NCBI GenBank assembly: GCA_964370205.1
Contig: CAYJIK010000109.1
Coordinates: 1-5,273 of the forward strand
DNA from: DAMCAP01 sp964370205
GTDB taxonomy: Bacteria > Bacillota > Clostridia > Oscillospirales > Ruminococcaceae
DNA: 5,273 nt
Reading direction: 5' to 3'
The notes under the pieces were generated by a model, which saw only the letters and a program-made list of their open reading frames with translations, was not told where the DNA came from and did no database searches. Shown here in pieces: positions 1 to 5,221 of the stretch (positions are counted from its first letter, which is position 1; each line of letters opens with the position of its first letter). A program made the position numbers and the translations under genes.

Positions 1-119
1 AACGCAAAACAGGGGACAAGCGCAAAAAAACACCATATCCGCCCGCCCAATTCAGCACGTACCTAGACAAGCAGTGATCCCTACGATGTAAACATAGTGC
101 ACGGACATTAAAACTCCCC

Positions 120-147
120 CAACTCCTAACTCCAAATTCCTAATTCC
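120..147. repeat. Degenerate heptamer tandem repeat (four units)
   Basis: On the plus strand four 7-base units follow each other: CAACTCC, TAACTCC, AAATTCC, TAATTCC. Read on the minus strand they are GGAATTA, GGAATTT, GGAGTTA, GGAGTTG, so the consensus is GGARTTN. The array sits downstream of rsmE, in noncoding DNA. Similar GGAATTA-type runs are, to my recollection, common between genes in Clostridia; whether this one is dispersed in this genome cannot be seen here. No role can be assigned. Confidence 0.6.
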
Positions 148-163
148 CTCTTAGTCCTTCACC

Positions 164-183
164 GCCTTATCCGCAGATAAGGC
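164..183 (-). other. Perfect hairpin downstream of rsmE
   Basis: GCCTTATC (164-171) and GATAAGGC (176-183) form a perfect 8-bp stem with a 4-base loop. It begins 9 bases past the rsmE stop codon in the direction of transcription, where a terminator or 3'-end stabilising hairpin is expected. No T-run follows on either strand (GGTGAAGG follows on the minus strand), so it is not a canonical intrinsic terminator. It may be an mRNA-stabilising hairpin or part of the repetitive DNA next to it. Confidence 0.5.
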
Positions 184-191
184 TTTCGCCA

Positions 192-911
192 TTAGCCATT
201 ATCCCCCCTATAATAAAACTCCACCATCGCCAGTGTCGCTATCGGGGCGGTTTCGCAGCGGAGTATGCGGCTGCCCAGTGAGGTCGGCGTGACCCCTGCT
301 GTCATCGCCTTTTCTACTTCGTCAGGGGAAAAACCACCCTCGCTCCCTATCAACAGCGACACAGTGCTCACATCTCTACGCAGTGTCAGCGATATATGCT
401 CGCACTCACCCTCGTACAGCATGAGCGACAGTTCGCTCTTTTTCATGTCGGAAAGTGCGGTGCGGTAGTCCTCAATGTAGCGCACGGTGGGGACAATCCC
501 TCTGCCGCTCTGCATTGCCGCTTCTTTGGCTATTTTTTGGTAGCGTGTCAGCTTTTTTGAGAAGTCGCTTGGACGGGACACGCACCGTTCGGTTAGCAGA
601 AACACCACCTCCACTGCGCCCAGCTCCACCGCCTTTTGGACGATAAACTCGCTCTTGTCCCCTTTGGGCAATGCTTGGTATAGTGTGACCTTGGGGGTGG
701 TTTCGCTTTTGGACGGTGCTATGTCCGATGTTTTTAGGGTGACCAGCTCCCTGTCTGCGCTCTCTATTACCGAGAGGCTCTCGCTACCTTTGCCGTCACA
801 CAGCATGACGCTGTCCCCCACTCGTAGGCGCAGTGAGCGTGTCATGTGGACTGCGTCCTCGCCTGTTATTATTACACAGTCTGTAAGACTGTCCACAAAA
901 AACCTATTCAT
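192..911 (-). CDS. rsmE: 16S rRNA (uracil-1498-N3)-methyltransferase RsmE
   Basis: The predicted enzyme methylates N3 of U1498 in 16S rRNA of the small ribosomal subunit, using S-adenosylmethionine, in the cytoplasm. It is 239 residues long, close to the usual 240-250. Family features are readable in order: an N-terminal PUA-like domain with HMTRSLRLRVGD (22-33); the start of the SPOUT fold at LPKGDKSEFIVQKAVELG (81-98); KIAKEAAMQSGR (126-137); the cofactor-knot segments LLIGSEGGFSPDEVE (186-200) and SLGSRILRCETA (211-222). The last two are the hallmark GSEGG and LG-RILR-ETA motifs of RsmE. The start ATG lies inside the end of prmA (overlap 904-911, ATGAATAG), so translation is probably coupled and both genes share one mRNA. 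One small deviation is Met133 where the motif I recall usually has Glu (EAAEQSGR). No truncation is visible. The identification is firm from motifs. Confidence 0.95.
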   Translation of the reverse strand: MNRFFVDSLTDCVIITGEDAVHMTRSLRLRVGDSVMLCDGKGSESLSVIESADRELVTLKTSDIAPSKSETTPKVTLYQALPKGDKSEFIVQKAVELGAVEVVFLLTERCVSRPSDFSKKLTRYQKIAKEAAMQSGRGIVPTVRYIEDYRTALSDMKKSELSLMLYEGECEHISLTLRRDVSTVSLLIGSEGGFSPDEVEKAMTAGVTPTSLGSRILRCETAPIATLAMVEFYYRGDNG

Positions 912-1815
912 TCGGCTGTAGGACAGCGGCGCACCATCCTCGCTCCTCTCTCAGCTCGCTCACGGTAAAACCGCACTCTTTCAGCACGTCCAGCACCTCG
1001 TCACGGCGTGTGTCTATAATCCCCGATACTAAGAGTGTTTCGCCTGTGACGGTTTTCAGCCACGGCGAGAGCGCTATTATAACGTCCGCCACTATGTTGA
1101 CGCATACCATGTCGTAGCGTATCGCCTCGGACTGTGTTGCGTCCTCGTGTTTGAAGTTTACGTCCACGCCGTTGAGTTCTGCGTTTTCTTTGGCGGTTCT
1201 GGCGGCTACTGCGTCTATGTCAAAGCCGTAGGTGGTGCCTGCGCCGAGCAGTTTGGCGGCTATGGCGATTATCCCACTGCCACAGCCCACGTCCATGACA
1301 CTTTTGCCCTCTATCAGTCGCTCGCAGAGTAGCTCTAGGCACATCTTTGTGGTTTCGTGGCTACCTGTCCCGAACGCCATGCCGGGGTCTAGCAGTAACT
1401 TTTTCTGTCCCTGTTTTTCGCTGTAGTCAAGCCACTGTGGGACAATTACCAGTTTGTCCGAGATTTCTATGGGGCGGTAGTACTTTTTCCACGACGTTGC
1501 CCAGTCCTCCTCCTTGAGTGACTGGATGGAAATGTCCGCTTCTACCCCTGCGCTGTCCAGCAAACTGCGCAGACTGTCCAGCGTTTCGCTTGGGTTTTGC
1601 TCCTCGCTGACGTAGACGTGTATGATAGCGACGCTTCTGTCCTTTGCAAGCAGGTCGCTGTCGATGAGGTCGATGTGGGCGATTTTGGGGACTTCGGTTT
1701 CAATGTCCGAGTAGTCCTCGATGTATATACCGCCCTCCGCTACCGCCGTTGCGATGTCGGAGGCAATGTCAAGCAGTGAGTGAGGGACGGTGATGAGTAT
1801 ATCGGTCCAGTTCAT
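904..1815 (-). CDS. prmA: Ribosomal protein L11 methyltransferase PrmA
   Basis: The predicted cytoplasmic enzyme methylates amino groups of ribosomal protein L11 with S-adenosylmethionine. From the chosen start it has 303 residues, normal for the family. The N-terminal 100 or so residues match the L11-recognition domain in position, followed by EEDWATSWKKYYRPIEI (102-118), then the very typical LDPGMAFGTGSHETT (142-156). The class I Rossmann methyltransferase domain follows: motif I VMDVGCGSGI (173-182), FDIDAVAARTAKENAELN (198-215) with the ribose-binding acidic residues, the VNIVADVI segment (239-246) where PrmA has its NI-A signature, and the end EERGWCAAVLQ. I chose the ATG at 1815 because it begins MNWTDI, as in relatives, and has AAAGGA 9 bases upstream. 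The frame stays open for 31 more codons to 1908, but that part is repeat-like DNA. rsmE follows with an 8-nt overlap. No clear promoter is visible upstream, so the operon may be read from a gene beyond the repeat or gap. Confidence 0.95.
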   Translation of the reverse strand: MNWTDILITVPHSLLDIASDIATAVAEGGIYIEDYSDIETEVPKIAHIDLIDSDLLAKDRSVAIIHVYVSEEQNPSETLDSLRSLLDSAGVEADISIQSLKEEDWATSWKKYYRPIEISDKLVIVPQWLDYSEKQGQKKLLLDPGMAFGTGSHETTKMCLELLCERLIEGKSVMDVGCGSGIIAIAAKLLGAGTTYGFDIDAVAARTAKENAELNGVDVNFKHEDATQSEAIRYDMVCVNIVADVIIALSPWLKTVTGETLLVSGIIDTRRDEVLDVLKECGFTVSELREERGWCAAVLQPNE

Positions 1816-1824
1816 AATTTGGGT

Positions 1825-1830
1825 TCCTTT
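1825..1830 (-). promoter_or_regulatory. Ribosome binding site that sets the prmA start
   Basis: On the minus strand AAAGGA lies 9 bases before the ATG at 1815. The more upstream in-frame start at 1908 lies inside a hairpin repeat and would add 31 residues unlike PrmA, so this site decides the start. Confidence 0.7.
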
Positions 1831-1852
1831 CTGAATTTTGGGGCATTTATCC

Positions 1853-1945
1853 TTGTAGGGAATGGCGTCTCGATGTTCCGCTCCTAAACACTCTTGTAGG
1901 GCACGCATTCAAATGTCTGCCTTTCGTCAGCCATTCATGCGTGCC
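1853..1945. repeat. TTGTAGGG-led intergenic repeat with imperfect hairpins
   Basis: The octamer TTGTAGGG occurs at 1853-1860 and again at 1894-1901, 41 bases apart. Each copy is followed by an imperfect inverted repeat. The first gives GGAA (1859-1862) against TTCC (1876-1879). The second gives GGCACGCATT (1900-1909) against AATGTCTGCC (1912-1921) with two mismatches. The left arm of the second also pairs perfectly over 9 bases with ATGCGTGCC at 1937-1945, so two alternative folds exist. From general knowledge, GTAGGG-led palindromic units are widespread between genes of Oscillospiraceae-type genomes, and this looks like a diverged copy. That it is dispersed is inference, as only one locus is visible. 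Confidence 0.55.
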
Positions 1946-2000
1946 GCCGTTCTCATTTGCACCTGTTCCCTCTGTGGTCGGTGACCTAAGGCGAGTGGAG

Positions 2001-2130
2001 ATGAGCCGTTCGGAGATGACGTTTACGGCGGTAGTGGAGGGCAAGCCCGAATGGTCACGCTCCGCCGCCGAGGTGGGGGTGATGACGTTTAGCGAACATC
2101 ACGTGGCGGTGGGGGCGATACCTCGGACGT
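2001..2130 (+). CDS. Possible partial ORF running into the assembly gap, unrecognised
   Basis: A plus-strand frame is open from the ATG at 2001 to the gap at 2131 (43 codons), and upstream in the same frame back to a stop at 1857. AAGG at 1988-1991 lies 9 bases before the ATG, an acceptable ribosome binding site. The stretch is GC-rich and purine-rich on the plus strand, unlike its surroundings. The translation (MSRSEMTFTAVVEGKPEW...) matches no family I recognise. The minus strand is also open over most of this stretch, which is common in GC-rich noncoding or repeat DNA. It could be a true gene start, the edge of a repeat that stopped the assembler, or sequence joined in error. No function is proposed. 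Confidence 0.2.
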
Positions 2131-2230
2131 NNNNNNNNNNNNNNNNNNNNNNNNNNNNNNNNNNNNNNNNNNNNNNNNNNNNNNNNNNNNNNNNNNNNNN
2201 NNNNNNNNNNNNNNNNNNNNNNNNNNNNNN
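2131..2230. other. Assembly gap (100 N)
   Basis: Exactly 100 unknown bases. This is the conventional filler for a scaffold gap of unknown size, so the true distance is not known. It removes the end of the gap gene, its terminator and anything between it and the prmA side. Apparent reading frames crossing it are meaningless. Confidence 0.97.
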
Positions 2231-3177
2231 TCGTACCAAGCGACAAGCTTCACGAAGTTCTCGTTTAGCATAATGCCTGCTGTTGCGTCAAATACACTGG
2301 TGCGTGGGTCGGTGATAAAGTCGCTGGACACCACTGCGTCCTCTGTGTAGCCGAGGATACCCTTCATGCTACCCTCCGAAGCCGCCTTGACAGCTTCGCA
2401 TATCGCCTCGTAAGTTGTGGCTTTCTCAAGACGGACTGTCAAGTCCACGACAGACACGTTATGTGTCGGCACACGGAAGGACATACCTGTCAGCTTACCT
2501 TTAAGCTCTGGGATGACCAGCGCACACGCCTTAGCCGCACCGGTCGAGGACGGGATGATGTTGCCAAACGCTGCACGTCCGCCTCTCCAGTCCTTCTTAG
2601 ATGAGCCGTCAACTGTCTTCTGACTGGCGGTCACGGCGTGGACAGTGGTCATAAGCCCCTCGGCGATGCCGAAGTTGTCGTTTATAACCTTAGCAAGCGG
2701 TGCAAGGCAGTTTGTGGTGCAGGAAGCGGCGGAGACCACAGTCATGTCCGAGGTGTATAGCCCTTCGTTTACACCCATAACAAATGTGGGGGAACTGTCC
2801 TTTGCGGGGGCGGAGATGACAACCTTCTTAGCGCCACCCTTTATGTGTCCGCCGGCTGTGTCCTCTGTGGTGAATATACCTGACGACTCAATGATATACT
2901 CAGCACCGCAGTCGCTCCACGGAATTTCCTCAGGGGAGCTTTCGCCGTAGAGGGCGATGGTCTGACCGTTAACAATCAGTTTGTTCCCCTCCGCACGCAT
3001 GTCACAGTCAAAGCGACCGTGGACAGTGTCATGCTTAATCATATACATCATATAGTCAAGCTCCAAACGAGGATTGTTTATCCCCACGATAGTAAACTTC
3101 TCCGGTTGTGCCATAGCGGCACGGAACACCAGGCGGCCGATTCGACCAAAGCCGTTAATGCCAATTTTTACAGACAT
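2231..3177 (-). CDS. gap: Glyceraldehyde-3-phosphate dehydrogenase, GapA type (3' end lost in gap)
   Basis: This glycolytic/gluconeogenic enzyme oxidises and phosphorylates glyceraldehyde 3-phosphate to 1,3-bisphosphoglycerate in the cytoplasm, usually as a homotetramer. 315 residues are visible. They end ...KLVAWY plus GA, the first two bases of the expected Asp of the DNE-GYS motif, so about 20 residues are missing in the gap. The Rossmann glycines are in INGFGRIGR (7-15). The active site is SCTTNC with catalytic Cys153; the partner is His180 in TTVHAVTASQK. Phosphate-binding and structural motifs SSTGAAKA (210-217) and FRVPTHNVSVVDLTVRLEK (234-252) are intact. The start has AGGAGGT 6 bases upstream. 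Two cofactor-selectivity sites differ from NAD-type GapA: Asn35 stands where INDL/INDP has Asp, and Ser192 stands where VDGPS has Pro. Expected neighbours such as pgk are not visible. Identity is certain; NADP use is inference. Confidence 0.97.
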
Positions 3178-3183
3178 ATTTAT

Positions 3184-3190
3184 ACCTCCT
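3184..3190 (-). promoter_or_regulatory. Strong ribosome binding site of gap
   Basis: AGGAGGT on the minus strand lies 6 bases before the ATG at 3177. The full consensus match is as expected for a highly expressed glycolytic gene. Confidence 0.85.
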
Positions 3191-3220
3191 ATGATTTTAT
3201 ATTAATATAGTGTACATAGC

Positions 3221-3252
3221 ACACGTCGCTTGGCGCATGGCGCGGTACGTGT
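3221..3252 (-). promoter_or_regulatory. Dyad at the 5' end of the predicted gap leader
   Basis: ACACGT (3221-3226) and ACGTGT (3247-3252) are perfectly complementary. Inside them GCGC (3233-3236) and GCGC (3240-3243) pair around a 3-base loop. With the promoter at 3264-3292 the transcript would start near 3257, so this stem-loop would sit almost at the 5' end of the mRNA. It could stabilise the message or act as an operator for a glycolytic repressor; both are inference. Confidence 0.4.
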
Positions 3253-3263
3253 TTGCTGTTTAT

Positions 3264-3292
3264 AGTTTACACCGAAAAAGCAAAATGTTCAA
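3264..3292 (-). promoter_or_regulatory. Probable gap promoter
   Basis: On the minus strand TTGAAC (3287-3292) is followed after exactly 17 bases by TAAACT (3264-3269). Each hexamer matches four of six sigma-A consensus positions. Predicted initiation is near 3257, giving a leader of about 80 bases. Confidence 0.5.
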
Positions 3293-3527
3293 GAGGTTTT
3301 AGCGATAAGAAGAGAACTGTCTGTAATTTTTCGCCGCTTGTCAAAACAGGTTCGTATAATATCGGTCACCCTAGGGTGACAGCAGTAGACCAAGCACGCC
3401 TGCGGACAAAGGTTTAAGAGTTTTGGTAGCGATTGGGCTTCGACTGTCACCCGGACAAAACCCGAACAAGTTTTCTGCACGGTTTTTCTTTATTGGTTGC
3501 GTCATCGTTCGTGGTGGCTTATTGCTG
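3293..3527. other. Intergenic stretch, no convincing gene
   Basis: This lies between the end of the ribbon-helix-helix gene and the gap promoter, both on the minus strand. Short frames are open on both strands, but none has a ribosome binding site or a recognisable product; the longest minus one (3289-3480) would start at a GTG without one. The stretch holds a 16-bp palindrome (3365-3380), an isolated repeat of its arm GTCACCC (3446-3452), a minus-strand TTGACA (3339-3344) without a good -10, and a plus-strand TATAAT (3355-3360) without a good -35. Two similar segments (AAGAGGTTTTAGCGAT at 3291-3306 and AAGAGTTTTGGTAGCGAT near 3416-3433) suggest an old duplication. No intrinsic terminator for the upstream gene was found. 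Confidence 0.5.
3365..3380. promoter_or_regulatory. Perfect 16-bp palindrome, candidate operator
   Basis: GTCACCCTAGGGTGAC reads identically on both strands. It lies 4 bases past a plus-strand TATAAT and about 20 bases upstream of a minus-strand TTGACA, in noncoding DNA about 190 bases upstream of gap. With no central spacer it would make a poor RNA hairpin but a good site for a symmetric dimeric DNA-binding protein. The regulator and the regulated gene are unknown. Confidence 0.45.
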
Positions 3528-3722
3528 TTACACGCTCTGTTCACCATCTTTCATACCGGTTTTCACTTCCTCTACCGCCACACGGACAGCAGCAACAACA
3601 AAAGCTGAGAAGGTACAGTTTTTGTTTCGGATTAGCGTTTCAACCTCCTGTATCAAATCGTTGGGGAATCTGATGGTTTTGTTGGTGGTCGGCGGTATGG
3701 ACGGAATTTTAAACTTACTCAT
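3528..3722 (-). CDS. Small ribbon-helix-helix protein, YlcI/YnfO-like
   Basis: A 64-residue protein, predicted to be a dimeric DNA-binding regulator of the MetJ/Arc (ribbon-helix-helix) type. A proline-rich arm (MSKFKIPSIPPTTN) precedes the strand KTIRFPNDL (15-23), whose alternating residues would enter the DNA major groove. Helix A is about 22-35 and helix B about 37-55 (TFSAFVVAAVRVAVEE); between them the NKNCTFSAF turn looks typical of the family. The C-terminal tail is charged and probably disordered. I chose the ATG at 3722 because AAGGAGGT lies 3 bases upstream and the protein then begins MSKFKIP. An in-frame ATG at 3785 would add 21 residues translated through the inverted repeat and has no ribosome binding site. 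No toxin partner is adjacent, which argues against a simple toxin-antitoxin pair. The 12-bp inverted repeat just upstream suggests it represses itself. The fold is fairly sure from the pattern; targets are unknown. Confidence 0.85.
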   Translation of the reverse strand: MSKFKIPSIPPTTNKTIRFPNDLIQEVETLIRNKNCTFSAFVVAAVRVAVEEVKTGMKDGEQSV

Positions 3723-3731
3723 AATACCTCC

Positions 3732-3765
3732 TTGCAATACAATAATATATTTAATTGTATTGCAA
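3732..3765 (-). promoter_or_regulatory. Perfect 12-bp inverted repeat over the leader of the small regulator gene
   Basis: TTGCAATACAAT (3732-3743) and ATTGTATTGCAA (3754-3765) are exact complements around a 10-base AT-rich spacer. The inner end overlaps the ribosome binding site (3726-3733) by two bases, and the outer end lies at the predicted transcription start. It can act as an operator for a dimer-of-dimers regulator, or fold in the mRNA and hinder ribosome binding. Ribbon-helix-helix proteins commonly bind such sites in front of their own genes. Confidence 0.65.
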
Positions 3766-3772
3766 AAAATGG

Positions 3773-3801
3773 ATAATATATGCAATGCGTTTGCAACGCA
3801 A
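3773..3801 (-). promoter_or_regulatory. Possible promoter of the small regulator gene
   Basis: On the minus strand TTGCGT (3796-3801) and TATTAT (3773-3778) are separated by 17 bases. The -10 matches five of six positions, the -35 only three. TATATT at 3775-3780 is an alternative -10. Initiation would fall near 3766, at the edge of the inverted repeat. Confidence 0.4.
3786..3800. promoter_or_regulatory. Second dyad overlapping the predicted -35
   Basis: TGCGTT (3786-3791) and AACGCA (3795-3800) are perfect complements around TGC. The dyad shares the TTGCAA core with the arms of the larger inverted repeat at 3732-3765 and covers the predicted -35 of the small regulator gene. It may be a second operator for the same protein. 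Confidence 0.4.
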
Positions 3802-3919
3802 ACTTGACAAAATATAACAAACTTAAATAAAAGCAGTGATATAGGGCTTGTAGCAGGATGGCTAATATAAAGTAGTCGAAAAGTTAGTTACAAAAATGTC
3901 AATGTTCATAAACAAACAG

Positions 3920-3948
3920 TAGACTATTATGTAAAAATTTGATATAAT
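3920..3948 (+). promoter_or_regulatory. Probable promoter of the PAS-HATPase gene
   Basis: TAGACT (3920-3925, four of six) is followed after 17 bases by a perfect TATAAT (3943-3948). Initiation near 3955 gives a leader of about 50 bases. A second TATAAT at 3967-3972 has no good -35. A perfect TTGACA at 3804-3809 lacks a good -10. Confidence 0.55.
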
Positions 3949-3988
3949 TGTTTTGAGACAGAGCAATATAATAGTAGGCTATAAATTC

Positions 3989-3996
3989 GGGAAGGG
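3989..3996 (+). promoter_or_regulatory. Ribosome binding site that decides the PAS-HATPase start
   Basis: GGGAAGGG touches the in-frame ATG at 3997, too close to serve it, but stands 9 bases before the ATG at 4006. The start at 4006 (MDKTEHV) is therefore preferred. Confidence 0.65.
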
Positions 3997-4005
3997 ATGT
4001 GGACC

Positions 4006-5118
4006 ATGGATAAGACGGAGCATGTTAAAGGGTTGTTTGATAAACACTGTATTCCCACTGCCATCGTAGATAAGCGATTGACGGTGGTTTGGGCTAATGC
4101 GGCGTTTAAGAAAAAGTTTCCATTGGCTGTGAAAGCGTCGTCGCTTTATGTACTTACGGCGAGCGGAGAAATGGAAAAAATCATATCCACATTGGAGCAG
4201 AACCCGAATGAGCCGCACACAGCGCCACTTTGGAGCGGAGAGGGGCGACTGTGCTTTTTGCCGTTTGACGAAAGCTGTCTGCTTGTGCAGTTTGGTGGTG
4301 GGTATAACTACAGCGAAATCGGCGTAACACGTCAGATGTCCGCAAACGCTGCAGCGGTGTCACGCAGATTTCGAGAGCCGTTGTTTGACGGCTTTGCGGC
4401 GTTGAGTGCTGCCACGGCACAAATGGGCGAAAAGGATAGCCGAGCAAAAGGGATGCTGACCGCTGTGAACAAAAGCCTGATGAGTATGTTGAGGAACACT
4501 GTTTTGATGACTGCTTATATGGAGTACAGCGCAGGGGAGCGCAGGGTATTTAAGGACTCGCTGAACCTGTCTGCACTGACAAAGCAGATAGTCGGCGAAC
4601 TGGCAGAGGCGGTAAAGGTTGTGCCGATAAAATTGGAACTCCCAAAAGAGGATATAGCGATTGACGGCGAATTGAAAGAGGTTGAACTCTTGATTTGTGA
4701 ACTGTTGTCCAATGCGTACAGGCACTGCAGAGTTGATGGACAGGTCAGAGTTGAGGTTGCTACCGTCCGTGATATGGCGGTGGTTACAGTGGCAAACAGC
4801 GGTGATAAGCTACCTAAAGAGGTGGTCAGCAAAGCGATTGAACCGTTTTACAGCAACACAGAACCCAAAAACCCATACTCGCAAGGTATGGGGCTGGGGC
4901 TTACAGTAGCAGGGTACATCGTGAACGCACACGGAGGCAACATAAGATTAAAGTCGGACGCTAAGGAAACAACGGTGCGCTTCACCCTCCCTCTGTCGGC
5001 GACGAACAGGTTTATAATGTATTCAGGTGGCGACACCGAACTGATGAAAAACCGCTTTTCTATACTGCGTCTTGTGATATCGGAGATCATGGAGTACCTT
5101 CAAATTGACGAAGAATAG
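4006..5118 (+). CDS. PAS-HATPase protein, histidine-kinase-like with Arg at the phospho-acceptor position
   Basis: A 370-residue soluble protein with no membrane segment or signal peptide. Residues 8-50 look like the start of a PAS sensor domain (GLFDKHCIPTAIVDKRLTVVWANAAFKKKF). Residues 110-185 are helical, in the place of the dimerisation/phosphotransfer domain. Residues 225-330 are a HATPase_c ATP-binding domain: N box ELLSNAYRH (232-240, Asn236), G1-like VANSGDKLP (262-270), F box EPFYSN (279-284), G2 box GMGLGLTVAGYIV (294-306), then NAHGG. The segment matching the usual S-H-E-F-R-T-P-L H box reads SRRFREPL (119-126), so the phosphorylated His is Arg120. The adenine-contacting Asp of the DxGxG box is Asn264; a NSG form also occurs in active kinases as I recall. 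A 40-residue tail after the HATPase domain matches nothing I know. No response regulator is adjacent. It may bind ATP and act through partners rather than autophosphorylate; a divergent phospho-acceptor elsewhere is possible. It is divergent to the ribbon-helix-helix gene. Confidence 0.85.
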   Translation: MDKTEHVKGLFDKHCIPTAIVDKRLTVVWANAAFKKKFPLAVKASSLYVLTASGEMEKIISTLEQNPNEPHTAPLWSGEGRLCFLPFDESCLLVQFGGGYNYSEIGVTRQMSANAAAVSRRFREPLFDGFAALSAATAQMGEKDSRAKGMLTAVNKSLMSMLRNTVLMTAYMEYSAGERRVFKDSLNLSALTKQIVGELAEAVKVVPIKLELPKEDIAIDGELKEVELLICELLSNAYRHCRVDGQVRVEVATVRDMAVVTVANSGDKLPKEVVSKAIEPFYSNTEPKNPYSQGMGLGLTVAGYIVNAHGGNIRLKSDAKETTVRFTLPLSATNRFIMYSGGDTELMKNRFSILRLVISEIMEYLQIDEE

Positions 5119-5172
5119 CGTCGAAAGCTGTACACAGAGGATAATAAGCGTCAAAAACACTGACAGTATCGC

Positions 5173-5216
5173 AAATTCTGCAAATTCAGCAAAAAATGAT
5201 AAAAAAACCTTAAAAA
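5173..5216 (+). promoter_or_regulatory. Phased A-tracts, UP-element-like
   Basis: A-tracts begin at 5173, 5182, 5191, 5201 and 5212, spaced 9-11 bases, about one helical turn. The first two sit in tandem GCAAATTC units. They end 5 bases before the -35 hexamer at 5222. Phased A-tracts bend DNA and AT-rich DNA there contacts the polymerase alpha subunit, so they should strengthen the promoter. Confidence 0.55.
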
Positions 5217-5221
5217 CCCCC

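Noticed and set aside
1..119. Search for a gene or RNA at the left edge, including an 18-codon minus-strand frame
   Set aside because: No ribosome binding site, no recognisable peptide and no tRNA-like fold; I see nothing supportable there.
1816..1908. N-terminal extension of prmA by 31 codons to an ATG at 1908
   Set aside because: The added residues do not resemble PrmA, the DNA is hairpin-repeat sequence, and the ATG at 1815 has its own ribosome binding site.
2089..2230. Continuation of the gap reading frame across the N run to a stop at 2089
   Set aside because: The gap size is unknown, and the 13 residues on the far side do not match the conserved GAPDH C-terminus (a DNE-GYS motif and final helix).
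3289..3480. Minus-strand ORF of 63 codons between the small regulator and gap
   Set aside because: It would start at a GTG with no ribosome binding site, crosses the palindrome and overlaps the gap -35; no recognisable product.
3528..3722. Ribbon-helix-helix protein as antitoxin of a toxin-antitoxin module
   Set aside because: No small toxin ORF (RelE, HicA, MazF or other) lies next to it on the same strand.
3433..3807. Plus-strand ORF of 124 codons opposite the ribbon-helix-helix gene
   Set aside because: It is antisense to a recognisable gene along most of its length, lacks a ribosome binding site and reads through the inverted repeat.
3804..3833. Plus-strand promoter with a perfect TTGACA at 3804-3809
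   Set aside because: At 17-18 bases downstream only ATAAAA or TAAAAG is found; a better promoter with TATAAT lies closer to the gene.
3871..3882. Spo0A-like box (AGTCGAA) in the divergent region, with another near 5119-5125
   Set aside because: Each differs from TGTCGAA, and so short a motif is expected by chance; nothing else links these genes to sporulation.
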